Of a DNA stretch of 64,000 bases, positions 53,101 to 62,285 are shown piece after piece (the stretch's first letter is position 1; each line of letters starts with the position of its first letter). The notes beneath the pieces are model-generated. The model saw only the letters and a program-made list of their open reading frames with translations. It had not been told where the DNA came from and did not search any database. A program made the position numbers and the translations under genes. The stretch comes from Yponomeuta sedellus (lineage: Eukaryota > Arthropoda > Insecta > Lepidoptera > Yponomeutidae), in NCBI GenBank assembly GCA_934045075.1, contig OW203729.1, positions 3,545,816-3,609,815 on the forward strand, in the 5' to 3' direction.

Positions 53101-56100
53101 AGCATTAGTAAAATCAAAGCACTGAAACATCTAATCTCATCATCAACCCGTTATGTCCCCACCGAGGGTCACGGGTCTCTTCCCTGAGGAAGGTATAGGC
53201 CATACTCTACCACGGGAGTCAAGTCCCGATTGGTGGAGGCTTGCAAGACTAGTGGCCGGTCTAACTGTCAGAAGTTTCAAGCCGCCCTAAGGCCGCTGAC
53301 TTGGCTTAACCATATAATCTAATATCGTTTTCTAAATGATGCCCTCTGGATGTTCCAGGGAACGCAACCTCAGAGGGGTCCGGCTGATGTGGAACAAGGG
53401 GGAGCCGCTACCGATGAAGACCGTGTGGAACCCGTTCAGCCAAGACGTGCCGTTCATCACATTCGCCTCCCACCCTATTTTCTGGCATAAAGGTTAGTCT
53501 TGTTCATGTTTTTAGTTACTTATTCATGACACAAAATAAAAAGAAACAAATTGTTAACAGCCAAAATCAGAAAAACCTGAAAGTTATGTGCGTGACTTTT
53601 AGAGTAGGCTCTATACAATGCGCAACTAGTTTTTACCCGGTAAGTGCTATAGGGGTACCAGGATCTTATCAAAATTAGGGAAAACAAAAATTTGAAGATT
53701 CGGAGAAGATAGAAGGCCACGATTATAATGTTTTTAATGCACTAACCCGTGCTAAGGACAATTATAAAAACCTATTTAGAGGCTAAAAGTTCCACCCATG
53801 CCGGGTCTCGAACCTGCGACATCTGGCTAAACGTGCCAGCGCTCTCCCAATTGAGCTAATGGGCGACTTCCCGGCATCAGTGAAATTTCGAACCTCTTTA
53901 CAATACTCTGTATTACGTACAGGCAGCAACATCTGGCTACAACATCTGTACGTAATACAGAGAGTATGGTAAAGAGGTTCGAAATTTCACTGATGCCGGG
54001 AAGTCGCAAATTAGCTCGGTTTGGAGAGCGCTGGCACGGTTAGCCAGAGGTCGCGGGTTCGAGTCCCGGCATGGGTGGAGTTATTAGCCTCTAAATAGGT
54101 TTTTAAAATAAAAGACCAGTTAAGTCTTAATAGTCCACTACTGTCCATGTAGTTAGACCTGCGATTTCCGCCCTTAGCCTCATAGTTGGGGCCATTGTAC
54201 TCACCAAGCGCTGAAGTATGTTGACACTTCAAACACTAGCGCTTCCTAACGATGTTTTTCTACGCCGTCAGCGAATGGCATCGCCACTATATTTTCACAT
54301 TCGTGACTTAAAAAACAAGCCCAGTAAGTACATGCCCACAGGATTCGAACCACGACCTGCCGATTGAGAAACCTGCGGCTTACCGCTCCGGTAGGAGAAC
54401 TATTTATAACCGTTATCAACCCTTCTATGTCCCCACTGCTGGGGCACGGGTCTCTTCCTGCATCGCAGGAAGGTTAGGCCATACTCCACCACGGGGGCCA
54501 AGTCCGGGTTGGTGGAGGATTGTAAGACAGTGGCGGGCCTTACTGTCAGAAGTTATCAAGCTGCCCATAAGGCCTCTGACATGAGAGAGAGAGAGAGAGA
54601 GAGACATTTATTTGCAGCCACAAAGATACAATACACATAACACAATGTAACACGATATTATAATAATACAGACAAATAATAAAAGAAAGAACAAAGAAAA
54701 ATATAATAAAACAAAGAATACGATTTAAAACAAACATTTACAATTTAGAAGGGCATTGTATCTCCGCAGCCACAAACAGGTAGCTGACTCAGCATTTGCT
54801 GCAGGCTGGGCCTGCAACACTGATTTTCAGTCAGCACCTATTCTTCAATTTATACATACATTAAGTAATATACCTACATACAGATCTTACATAAAAATTA
54901 ATATTTATAAAACAACGTCAATAGAATATGCTGTGAAATATACTAAATATAGAATATCTAAGTAAAAATGCACATAATATGATAATAATATGTAGCAATA
55001 AATAATTATAAGCAAAGAAATAACAAATAAGTAATATATATACGTCACCTGTTGGTTGGCTAGAATAAAATACTATTTAGTATTAAGCCCGCCACTTGTA
55101 CAATCTTTACAGGTACAATAAAGAATTTAATAATAATAATATATATACACACATATATACTTAAAAGGCGAACTGCAGGGGGATTGCGTTAAGGAGGGTG
55201 TTTCCGCAGGGATAGCAGGCACATTTTCAGCTTTCGCTTAAATGTATTCCTGCTAGTCACACTGCGGAGAGGGGGAGGGAGATCATTCCAACACTTAGAC
55301 GCCGCAAACCTAAAACTTCCTCGAAACGCTGCGGTCCGGTACGCCGGCATGACAGCCCTCGCCCCATACCTTTGATCGCGTCCTGACCAATTGAGTTTAT
55401 CGTAAAGGTAGGCGGGGGCTTTCCACCGGACGACACCGAACAGCAACGTTGCAAAGTGCAGTTGCCTACGCGCCTGCATGTTTAAGAGGTTTGCTTCATC
55501 CAAGTATGGACTGACATGGGATCGAGGAGGGATGCGGAAACAGAAACGAGCGCAAGCGTTCTGAACTCGTTGTATCAACCTCTGTGTACGACCAAGAATG
55601 CATGGCTTAACGACTGCCATTATATGACAGCCGGCACCAACGGCTTATGTATATTGTTCATATTAAATTAAGACTAGCCACCCCTCCCCTGACTGAAAAT
55701 AAGTTAGTCCTATGTACTGAAAAGCCAATTGTTTCCTTACTGTGTCGTTTTTTTCTTACTTCATTTTTATTTATTTTAGTAATTTGGCCTTTGCATATTA
55801 CGTAATGAGATGATTTATCCAGTGGCATCTTCACTCACACTAGATGGATGAAGGGACAACTCGGACGCTGCAGTGCCTTTGAAATTGTGCCAGCACCTTT
55901 ACCAACCTGACAGCTTAGTCGGCCTAGCCTACAGGAAAGATTGGTTGGCTCCGTACTACGTCCATTTCCTTTACCGTTAGCAGTACACCTAAGATTACAG
56001 TACACCTGTAATAATAAACTCTTTCATTGAGAATAACTACATAAAGATACTACGTATATTCATCGTGAGATGACGTCTTGTCATTGTTGATAATATTCCT

Positions 56101-56963
56101 AAGTGGCCAGGAAATTATTTCTGATCGAGTAGTTTGTATACAATCTATTTATTCTTACTTGTCCAATTTAGTAAACAAGATTCTACCCTTAAACTGTGAC
56201 TTTTTAGTCCAAAACTGCCATATTTCCATAAATGAAGTAACTTGGAACACTCTTTTAGATAACACGCTGCCAATTTTATAAACATAGTTAATGATAGTTC
56301 ATGAATTTGCGAGAAAATGTCTAGTTTAGGCATCTAATCTCAATTTTAAGGTTAGAATCTTGTTTACTAAATTGGACAAGTAAGAATAAATAAATAGACT
56401 GTAGGTACATATTGAATGTGTTTCAAAAGAAGATTGTATTCTGTATTGGAAACCAGCTTCGAAAACAGAATGATTTGTCTTTATTCGAAACCAGGTCGCC
56501 CCCTGTAGTACAATTCCACCAAACTGCGATCCCCAACCCGCACGCCCAGCGTGGGGATTATGGGCAGTACCCCCCATTGATGGCACAACTTTGCGCTATG
56601 GCTCTCATTAGGGGAGGGCTATGTCCAGCAGTGGACTAATATAGCCTGAAGAAGAAGAAGATTTCCTAAAAAGAAAAATAATGCTGTTTACGAAACTGGT
56701 TTCGAAACTTTGGTTTTCCAAAGTGGCCGAAGGGATCTAACCGCACCCCGTCACCAGATGGCGCCACTCTCGAGGAGCGCGCTACCTACGACATGGAGGT
56801 GTTCGCGGAAAAGTTGCAGCGGGCCATCGAGGCCATGACGTCATCGGCCTGCTGCATCCACCACTCGCCCATCGTCATACAGTCCTACGTCGGCGTGACG
56901 TCACTGCTCCACAACAAGACCAGCATGGGCTTCTTCAAAGTCAGAGGGAAGTTCAGCTTTTAA
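46964..56963 (+). CDS. TPRG1L: TPRG1L-like protein, hSac2-domain family (split gene)
   Basis: Homologue of tumour protein p63-regulated gene 1-like, a family with an inositol-phosphatase-Sac2 homology domain; in vertebrates the protein is linked to presynaptic vesicles, and its insect role is not known. Six exons with GT-AG borders, all in phase: 46964-47162, 47747-47966, 48596-48772, 50931-51059, 53359-53492, 56758-56963; 354 residues. The ATG sits in AACAATGGG. The N-terminus is Ser-rich and acidic. Family signatures: FFTFRTGVVESAIQECITVL, GSWLLTEITLWDNEKERIVL, KYDFIAMKQLDF, TIVIGELVYPPSSL, RGVRLMWNKGEPLPMKTVW, NPFSQDVPFITFASHP and IQSYVGVTSLLHNKTSMGFF, ending RGKFSF. Exon 4 adds a segment lacking in my memory of the vertebrate protein. 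Introns carry many SINEs. Poly(A) signal at 57052. Confidence 0.92.
47163..47746. other. Intron 1, nothing assigned
   Basis: No repeat recognised. Confidence 0.4.
47747..47966 (+). CDS. TPRG1L: TPRG1L-like exon 2
   Basis: Acceptor CAAACTGCAG, donor GTGGGT. Encodes ENSVYPRFDMPFNKDNIKDF and LLFPEDGEYLGSWLLTE, the start of the conserved domain. Confidence 0.92.
48022..48165 (-). repeat. RTE-tailed repeat, short variant
   Basis: (TTC)n, AGGCTATATTATGTAGTCCA, GCCGCATCCAGCATCAGCCG, GTCATCCCACCTGGTCGG. Confidence 0.72.
48172..48300 (-). repeat. Dispersed repeat, CCGACTCTC family
   Basis: Minus strand reads TTACTGCTGCTCCGACTCTC, CAAGGTTCGCTGGAAGAAAT; homologous to 17400 and 38648. Confidence 0.55.
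48335..48442 (-). repeat. tRNA-related SINE, 5' half
   Basis: CTTCTGGCTATCTGTGCCAG, CGCTCTTTCCAACTAAGCTA, then the 5' leader to TTACGTACAGGCAGCGAC. The 3' tail is absent. Confidence 0.7.
48596..48772 (+). CDS. TPRG1L: TPRG1L-like exon 3
   Basis: Acceptor GACCTTCCAG, donor GTGAGT. Encodes ITLWDNEKERIVLLTSRLVM, KYDFIAMKQLDFKKTYLDEL, IGELVYPPSSLV. Confidence 0.94.
48806..49095 (+). repeat. RTE-tailed repeat interrupted by a LINE tail
   Basis: GTGTCGGCCTAGAGAATAGC to (GAA)n. Near 48865-48915 an AGATAGATAGATTGATAGAA piece with TTGTACACAGAAATTACAGT replaces the usual ACTAAGGGACACAAACC stretch. Confidence 0.75.
49096..49689. other. Intron sequence, nothing assigned
   Basis: No feature supported. 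Confidence 0.4.
49690..49775 (+). repeat. Body scrap of tRNA-Gly-like SINE
   Basis: CATGTTTGTGATGTCCTTGC, CACAGCACTTGTTAACCTAG, TTGGGACCAGAACAAG parallel 42905-42965. Confidence 0.5.
49856..49978 (+). repeat. Degenerate dispersed repeat as at 2547
   Basis: TTTGTTCCGATCCGTTCAGC, CGTTCTGGCGTAACAAACTA. Confidence 0.4.
49980..50213. repeat. tRNA SINE inverted composite with 12-bp TSD
   Basis: ATATATAAATAA at 49980-49991 and 50202-50213. A minus 3' half (to about 50091) is joined head-on to a plus copy that begins GAGTCGCCCATTAGCTCAGT. Confidence 0.86.
50345..50440 (-). repeat. tRNA-like SINE head of another family
   Basis: CCCGGCCGGAGATCGAACCC has a B-box on minus, followed by GTTAGCGTGCCGCCTCCGAG, A-box side. 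Only one copy seen; class uncertain. Confidence 0.4.
50451..50694. repeat. tRNA SINE inverted composite with 10-bp TSD
   Basis: ATAATAGTAA at 50451-50460 and 50685-50694. A long minus part (to about 50629) is joined to a plus tail (GAATAGGTTCTTTAAAATTT, GCACGGGTTAGTGCATT). Confidence 0.86.
50714..50867. repeat. 56-bp inverted repeat 64 bp before exon 4
   Basis: 50714-50769 and 50812-50867 are complementary with 3 mismatches and a 42-bp loop. The inner arm CAACCAGGGCTGCCGTTTGT is perfect. Intron transcript would form a strong hairpin. Confidence 0.9.
50931..51059 (+). CDS. TPRG1L: TPRG1L-like exon 4
   Basis: Acceptor CGTCTCCCGCAG, donor GTACAT. Encodes RLNGIATGVSSVVKDVVLER, LCRRPPPEDADHTLFDFKYF, QP; both borders keep phase. 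Could be skipped without a frameshift only together with its phase-matched partner: it is 129 bp, a multiple of 3, so simple skipping is in frame. Confidence 0.85.
   Translation, partial: SPERHSDGRQQRSQGRGAGAAVPPASPRGCRPYTVRFQVFST
51060..52411. other. Intron sequence, nothing assigned
   Basis: Short frames only; none with a domain. Confidence 0.4.
52412..52660 (+). repeat. RTE-tailed repeat
   Basis: GTGCTCTCGGCCTAGAGAAT, AACCCGCATGCCCAGTGTGG, GGGCTATGTCCAGCAGTGGA. The GCGCTATGGCGC block is partly deleted. Confidence 0.78.
52761..53085 (-). pseudogene. Non-LTR element remnant, RNase H-side C-terminus
   Basis: On minus, frames read LLKAVHMMGHCPLNKHFHTT, GLTDSPLFRGCLK and, after frame changes, LGSLR and GKEIGWLE. 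This resembles the end of R1/Jockey-group polyproteins (GHC..N.H....G, LG.L..., LL.F....GWL). Stops and shifts make it dead. Moderate call. Confidence 0.45.
53144..53310 (-). repeat. 5S-derived SINE, 3' half, subfamily B
   Basis: CATCAACCCGTTATGTCCCC, CTTCCCTGAGGAAGGTATAG, GGAGGCTTGCAAGACTAGTG, CTGTCAGAAGTTTCAAGCCG. Confidence 0.75.
53359..53492 (+). CDS. TPRG1L: TPRG1L-like exon 5
   Basis: Acceptor GGATGTTCCAG, donor GTTAGT. Encodes ERNLRGVRLMWNKGEPLPMK, TVWNPFSQDVPFITFASHPI, FWHK. Confidence 0.94.
53731..54108. repeat. tRNA SINE inverted pair
   Basis: Minus copy (53731-53940), then plus copy (53945-54108). Both share GACTTCCCGGCATCAG/CTGATGCCGGGAAGTC, unlike the GACTCACCGGC of other copies, and both have GGTTAGCC-type changes. 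The ends show no clear target duplication. Confidence 0.82.
54170..54400 (-). repeat. SINE-C with tRNA-like head
   Basis: GCGCTTCCTAACGATGTTTT, then GCCCACAGGATTCGAACCAC (B-box on minus) and GCGGCTTACCGCTCCGGTAG. Confidence 0.55.
55050..55150 (+). repeat. LINE 3' end with AAT tail
   Basis: TAGTATTAAGCCCGCCACTT, GTACAATAAAGAATTTAATA match 520-585. Lies in opposite orientation within the 3' UTR of the minus LINE, so probably a later insertion or a fold-back join. Confidence 0.5.
55189..55600 (-). pseudogene. ORF2 C-terminus of the truncated LINE
   Basis: About 137 codons: LGRTQRLIQRVQNACARFCF, RSHVSPYLDEANLLNMQARR, ATLLFGVVRWKAPAYLYDKL, RTAAFRGSFRFAASKCWNDL, PPPLRSVTSRNTFKRKLK. This is the conserved region after the RT thumb in CR1/Jockey-like proteins. 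The frame continues upstream into the SINE (55601-55620), so the ATG there is accidental. Confidence 0.85.
55795..55950 (+). repeat. Dispersed repeat, GTCCAGTG family
   Basis: TAATGAGATGATTTATCCAG, CACTAGATGGATGAAGGGAC, TCGGCCTAGCCTACAGGAAA; as at 32800 and 35098. Confidence 0.6.
55951..56504. other. Intron sequence with a local inverted repeat
   Basis: ATTCTTACTTGTCCAATTTA (56149-56168) and its complement (56371-56390) extend to AGTAAACAAGATTCTA.CCTT, an inverted repeat of ~40 bp enclosing ~160 bp. No gene. Confidence 0.55.
56505..56662 (+). repeat. RTE-tailed repeat, 3' half
   Basis: CACCAAACTGCGATCCCCAA, GGGCTATGTCCAGCAGTGGA, (GAA)n; immediately before exon 6. Confidence 0.78.
56758..56963 (+). 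CDS. TPRG1L: TPRG1L-like last exon
   Basis: Acceptor CCCCGTCACCAG. Encodes GATLEERATYDMEVFAEKLQ, SACCIHHSPIVIQSYVGVTS, GFFKVRGKFSF, stop TAA at 56961-56963. Confidence 0.93.
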
Positions 56964-57051
56964 ACCTGTTACCTACCACACCGGTGGCGGTATCGTTGTG
57001 TTTGTAATCGGATAGTATTTAACTGTACACCAAAGTATGTGTGTTGTAGCG

Positions 57052-57057
57052 AATAAA
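57052..57057 (+). terminator. Poly(A) signal of the TPRG1L-like gene
   Basis: AATAAA, 89 bp after the stop codon. Confidence 0.65.
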
Positions 57058-57267
57058 ATTTAATACAACTTTACTAAAAATGTTAATCGCACATCAGATA
57101 GGCACAAGAAAAGAAATTGAACTCTGCATATATTTAACACGTTGTGACAACCTAAATATCTGAATACGTGCCTATTTACTTTGGCGCAGCATAAACATTA
57201 AAATCCACACACGAGGAACTACTTTTTTTCTGAAGGTTTCCATAGGGATTTCTGCAAAAAAAAACCG

Positions 57268-57780
57268 GGCCCTAGAGCCTTATACTTTATAGTTTTTCAA
57301 TAACATAACATTTTACATACAGGCACATACATTGCTTCTAGCCATACAATAGGATACCCTTTGTCGTGGGAACCAAAAACAACGACATCACAAACATGTA
57401 TACATCCAAGACCTGGGCCTATTTTTGTCCCCAGCCGGGTTTCGCACCCGGAACCTCTTGCATGGTAGGCAGACGCGCAACCGCTACGCCACAGAGGTCG
57501 TCAATAGAATGGCATAAGCACGACAGTGGTTGTTATTTGCCTCAATTTGGTAGTCTATAAAGCAAGAGCAGTACAATGTCATTCCAGGGGTATAACCCGC
57601 GCAAATTAAATAGGCATCTCTCGCGAAGAAGATCGAATCGCGCGAGGCGCTGAGTTAAGTAGCACGGGTTATACCATCACAATACGATTGGTTACTATAC
57701 TACCGGTAGTGTGAATGAAACGACCATTACTGGGCTAATATGACTATTGAACAAATATGCATTTTAGAGACTCGCCCCTC
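57268..57780. mobile_element. Second copy of the 41960 MITE, split by a SINE
   Basis: TAGTTTTTCAATA before and TCAATAGAATGGCATAAGCA after the insertion match the uninterrupted copy. The central palindrome (ATAACCCGCGC ... GCACGGGTTATA) is kept. Confidence 0.7.
57300..57505 (-). repeat. tRNA-Gly-like SINE inserted in the MITE
   Basis: Minus strand: GCGTAGCGGTTGCGCGTCTG, CCTACCATGCAAGAGGTTCC, GGGTGCGAAACCCGGC, then the body with GTGATGTCGTTGTTTTTGG. A short duplication (TCAATA) borders it. Confidence 0.75.
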
Positions 57781-60089
57781 TGATCGCACATCAAACTCGG
57801 CGCCAAAAGAAACTAACTCAATTTGGCATGCAATTCTTATTTCTCTTATTTCTGACATGCATATAGTATTTTGGATATGCAACTAGTATTTAAACTGAAC
57901 CGGAAAGTAACAATAGCCTTGTAATTTCTTGGTCGAGCAATGTTTAGATCGATAGATAGAGAACATTTTATTGCACAACCAGAAAAAGTTAAATGAGTTT
58001 ATTTAGCGAATTTACGTAAATGACACTATTATAAAGGAGAGTATCAGATGTGCGTTACCTTTTTTGGTGTGCTGTTAAATATTGCATCCTTTTGTAATCG
58101 TACGGTTGATTGGCATTTGTGTGAGATGGCTTATCGATCGCAAGTTTTTATTGTCATGCCGAATCACGCCGTGAGATTATAGACACAACTTTAGTGCTTA
58201 GTACTGTAGTAGTTAACGGAGGCCATCACCCATTTTCTCTTCTGTATACGATCTTTAGTGGATTCACAGCCGACAGCTCATTTATCAATTTTGTCGAATG
58301 TTTAATGTTGCTTTGTAGGGTCTCTACTCGAGAGGACTCCCCAGGGTGTCCCATAAAGGTCTAGTAAAACCATGACCTACAATTCATGGTTTATTTTGAC
58401 AATTCGATGCACATTGCAAAGTCGGTCAACCCACGGATTAACGATTAAGACTACATGGAATTATCATAGTAAAGAAAAGGCTATTTGACAGTTTAAAATA
58501 TATGTGTATATTGGTATCAATTATGCGTTTTAAAACCGATTTAAAGCATTTTAACTAATTGATCATTTCTGCAAAAACAGGCTAAAACTTGATAATTTTG
58601 TATCTGTAGCAATTTTATCGAAATTGACTAAGTATGGTTCGAATCTATAATGAACTCACTGCGCAGTAAATATAGCGATCCGACAGCCGTGAGTTGACAT
58701 TTTGTTTGTGTTACGTCACTAATTCCTGTGCGACGCCATATTGCTCAAGAAGTGTTTTGGCAGCTTATTTAAATAAATAATTGTAAAGAAAAGTTAATAC
58801 GAAAGATTTAAAAATTATCACTTTCTGAGCACTTATTAAACACCAAAGAAAAATCTGAGTTAGTTCTCAGAAACCTGTCGAATAGCCTATTGTACTCGTA
58901 GTTTTATGAGAAAGACCCCTAACGGTTGTTGTAGGTGTCAATTCAAACTACTTTTATTATGGGAACAACCAAACTTCTGCTGTTTTACACCGTAGCTGGA
59001 GCAGGTATCATGAATCATGATTTATTATGGAACCGCTTACATGCAAAGTTGATTCTATAATCTTCGTTGGTTCAAGAAATCTAAACTTTCTTATACCAAG
59101 AATACCAACAGGGCGGTCGTACTCAGAAAAGTGATCTCTTCCAGACAACCCTTGGCACAAGCAAAGAGAATATAAACATAGAGTGACAATCTACATACTT
59201 TCGAACGTAATTCGCAATTTAGTTCATAAATATGCGATAGGTGACGCTACTAGTTTTACGACTAGGAAAAACACTACCTACTCTCTTTGCTATTGATTTA
59301 GCAAACCGATCTTACCCTCTTAGTCAGCTTCTTCTTCAAAATCCTAAGTAGTTAAATCAAAATATGGTAGATGGCGCCTTCATTTGTAACACGGCCTTGC
59401 GTTCCTGTTCATTGAAATTGCTAGAGTATGTTTGAATTCTGCTTATTTAAATAAATCGACAATGTATGCATATAAATACAATTCTCAACAAACTATTGGC
59501 TCACTTGCCGTTTAAATGGTTTGTCAAAGTACCGATAGATAGCGCTACATATTTTCAGCTAAATCGAACCTCGCTGACGAGATCGTGGTGACATCTATCC
59601 GACAACGGGCATTTCAGCTTTCTAGCGGAGTACGATTTTTTTGTATGGGATTGTCACTCTGCTTCGTTTATGTGCTCTTTGGCACAAGTACAACAAGTCC
59701 TTTTCGGCTGTACGTCCACTACAGATCCAACATACTATTGTTCTGTATGGGTGATACAAGTAGCTGTAATCTTGCTTTTTGTTAGTAGAGTAGTTAGACG
59801 GGAGTAGAGAGAGATGGCATATTGGAGCGTTAAAAGAATGAGAGGGACAACCTGTACTAGTCAGTGATATTAAGGCCAATGGAAGTAGAAGTACTTATTG
59901 TGTCTTATGCCAAATAATTATGAAATGTATAGAAAAATTTAAGTTTTATATTGTCTATTCACTTATTATTTAATCTAGAACGTAATGATAATTTATTAGG
60001 GGAGGTTTATGTTACTACTAAGGATAAACATAAAATTACCGTAAATGAGAAAGTGTTCAACTTGGTTCCGGAAAGCTTTTGAAATGTCG
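57781..60089. other. No gene found; one LINE tail
   Basis: 57950-57990 has GATAGATAGAGAACATTTTA, a reversed LINE tail. The rest has only short frames (for example 59585-59785) without domains. Confidence 0.4.
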
Positions 60090-60320
60090 GGAAAAAAGTA
60101 TAAAGTACTTATAGTTAGAATATTTTCGGGGCTTAATCGCGTAGTAATTTATTGCTATTTTACCTCGACGTTTCGACGACGTTACAGTCATTATGGTCAC
60201 GAGAAGACTGATGGCTGGCACCCGTTCGCATCTTCGGCTGATGAGGTTTCAGACTAAGCCCCGCGATTAAGCCCCGAAAATATTCTATGTGTACAAGTCG
60301 CGAAAGTTTAAAATATGTTA
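60090..60320 (-). repeat. Penelope-like terminal fragment with inverted repeats
   Basis: 26-bp perfect inverted repeats at 60116-60141 and 60262-60287 enclose a stretch with CGTCGTCGAAACGTCGAGG on minus, a motif style found at Penelope-like ends. Outer flank matches 3040-3076. Confidence 0.55.
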
Positions 60321-61030
60321 TAAAGTACTTATGTTTAAAAAAAAATGGACGATAATGGAGTTTTTTTAAGGCAAGCATTTCACATTAGGAGTTATTTACC
60401 TGAGTATTCAATTCGGGTAAGACTTAACGCTATTAAAGCATAAAACTAAACGGAGTTGAGGCATATAAAAGCACACTTCTTTCATTAAACACTATTTTTA
60501 ATACTTATTTAGGTAGGTACCTAAATAGGTATGAAAAAAAAATTTAGGTACCTACTACAGCTTTTTTTATGACTCGTCATAAATGTATAAATTCCACAAT
60601 AAGACACGTTAAATGTATTGCTTACCTATAATTTTTATCAATGTTAATCTAAAGTCCTGCCCTTGTAAAAAGTGGGTGAAGCTGTGTCGGCCGGGTTGCA
60701 CGGCCGTTGGTGTTACGTGAAACGCTTATATTATAATGTAAGTTTCTAGCTCTAACTGCGCAATGTATTACACGCCATTAGCGCCATCTAGCGACACGAG
60801 TCGAGAGGGTCAGAGTAATTACCACTTTGCTCTACTCAAAAATAAATAAATAAATTACACACAACTCGTAACACAGACTTACGGCCCTCGCCGCGGCGAC
60901 GTGTTTTCGTTGCATGCGGTTTTAGCAACTTCGTAGTAAGGGTGACCCCTTACAGAAAGACGTTTCACTTCACAATAGTTATAATGGGTCTTGTAACTAT
61001 CTGTACAGGTACATGCTTAATTTGTCAACG
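60321..61030. other. No gene; local GC-rich patch
   Basis: 60670-60960 is richer in CpG (GTCGGCCGGGTTGCACGGCC, CCCTCGCCGCGGCGACGTGT) than its surroundings. A promoter is conceivable but no linked exon was seen. Confidence 0.3.
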
Positions 61031-61444
61031 AAATATTGTTACTCTTTTTTAATGCACTAACCCGTGCTAAGGACAATTTTAAAAACCTATTTGGAGGCTA
61101 AAAATTCCACCCATGTCGGGATTCGAACCCGCGACCTCTCGCTATCCGTGCCAGCGCTCTTTCCAACTGAGCTAATGGGCGACTCACCGCCTTACTGCAA
61201 AGTAGGTACTCGGGACTGCAAGTGATGCAAATTACTTCAGCCAGATGTCGCTGCCTGTACGTAATACAGAGAATAAATTGTAAAGAGGTAAAATTGTAAA
61301 GAGGTTCGAAATTTCACTGATGCCGGTGAGTCGCCTATTAGCTCAGTTGGAAAGAGCGCTGGCACGGATAGCCAGAGGTCGCGGGTTCGAATCCCGGAAT
61401 GGGTGGAATTGGTAGCTTCTAAATAGGTTTTTAAAAAATATTGT
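61031..61444. repeat. tRNA SINE inverted composite with 9-bp TSD
   Basis: AAATATTGT at 61031-61039 and 61436-61444. A minus copy (to about 61189, CGACTCACCGCC) is joined to a plus copy that starts in the 5' leader (TTACTGCAAAGTAGGTACTC) and runs to TTCTAAATAGGTTTTTAA. A short AAATTGTAAAGAGGT duplication lies at 61275-61305. Confidence 0.85.
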
Positions 61445-61479
61445 ACCATCATGTACCAATGGATTTTTTCTAAGTTAAA

Positions 61480-61640
61480 ACATCGTGAGGAAACATGAGT
61501 GTTTGAGGTGTTAAAAAAACCTTGCCAGCGCTTTGAATAGCCAATGCGCGGCGGGCATGCGTGGTAAGTAAGCCCATACTCTCTTTCTGAGAGAAGGCCT
61601 GTGCCTCTGCAGTGGGACGTATTAGGCTACTTAAAAAAAT
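61480..61640 (+). repeat. SINE-C body
   Basis: CATCGTGAGGAAACATGAGT, GCCAATGCGCGGCGGGCATG, TCTGAGAGAAGGCCTGTGCC, GCAGTGGGACGTATTAGGCT. Confidence 0.65.
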
Positions 61641-61869
61641 GTGATTCTGGTTTCAGCGGTGCGCAGAATTTAAACCGCATCCTGGTTCTAAACGCATGAC
61701 ATTCAGTTGCGGATATGGTCACCGCGTTATCTGGTATAAGCTGTCGGCGGGAAAATAGTGTTATCTGTGTTTTTCTGCATGCAGTAATTCCAAGAAACCG
61801 TAAACCATTAATAATACTGAAAACAAAAATACAATTCATCGAGCTTCTATTTAATTTTAACTAAGAAGA

Positions 61870-61985
61870 ACAAACCAACCAATCCGGACTTGGCCTCCGT
61901 GGTGGAGTATGGCCTAACCTTCCTGCGATGCAGGAAGATACCCGTGCCCCAGCAGTGGGGACATACGAGGGTTGATATCGAAGAA
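61870..61985 (+). repeat. 5S-derived SINE, 3' module
   Basis: CCAATCCGGACTTGGCCTCC, CTTCCTGCGATGCAGGAAGA, CCCAGCAGTGGGGACATACG, GGGTTGATATCGAAG. Confidence 0.78.
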
Positions 61986-62039
61986 GAATGTCACTTGCCA
62001 CGATCCTCAGACTACTTATAAATGCAGCCTATCCAGACC

Positions 62040-62285
62040 AGCTTAACCATCACGCGTGCTCTATCCGGATTGGCGATTTCAAGCGCTGAGGTATGTGGAC
62101 ACCTTAGGCACTAAGATTTCCTCACGATGATTTCCTATACAGTTAGCGAGTGGTATTGTTAATACAAATTCACAAATGTTCGCGACTTAGAAAACAAAGT
62201 CATTGGTACTTTTCAACCCATGACCTCTGGAATACGAGGCAAGCCTTCTACTAACCACGCTACGACCGCTTATTCAGTGCCGCAT
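62040..62285 (-). repeat. SINE-C, most complete copy with tRNA-like head
   Basis: On minus: AAGCGGTCGTAGCGTGGTTA, GTAGAAGGCTTGCCTCGTAT, CCAGAGGTCATGGGTTG (head with A/B-box traces), then TAACAATACCACTCGCTAAC, CATCGTGAGGAAATC and AATCGCCAATCCGG. Confidence 0.65.

Larger units (their letters stand above)
54584..55600 (-). mobile_element. 5'-truncated non-LTR element with (CT)n tail
   Basis: Minus orientation. Tail (GA)n on plus at 54584-54604, a ~580-bp 3' UTR and the end of ORF2. The 4-bp CATG target duplication and the simple-repeat tail fit a CR1/L2-like group. Confidence 0.82.
54412..55646 (-). repeat. 5S-derived SINE split by a LINE
   Basis: 54412-54583 is the SINE 3' part up to CCTCTGACATG; it resumes at 55601 with CATGGCTTAACGACTGCC and ends near 55646. 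CATG is present on both sides of the insertion. Confidence 0.88.

Noticed and set aside
60225..60290. Hammerhead ribozyme at CTGATGA
   Set aside because: CTGATGA is followed only much later by GAAA, and no helix II of normal size can be drawn.
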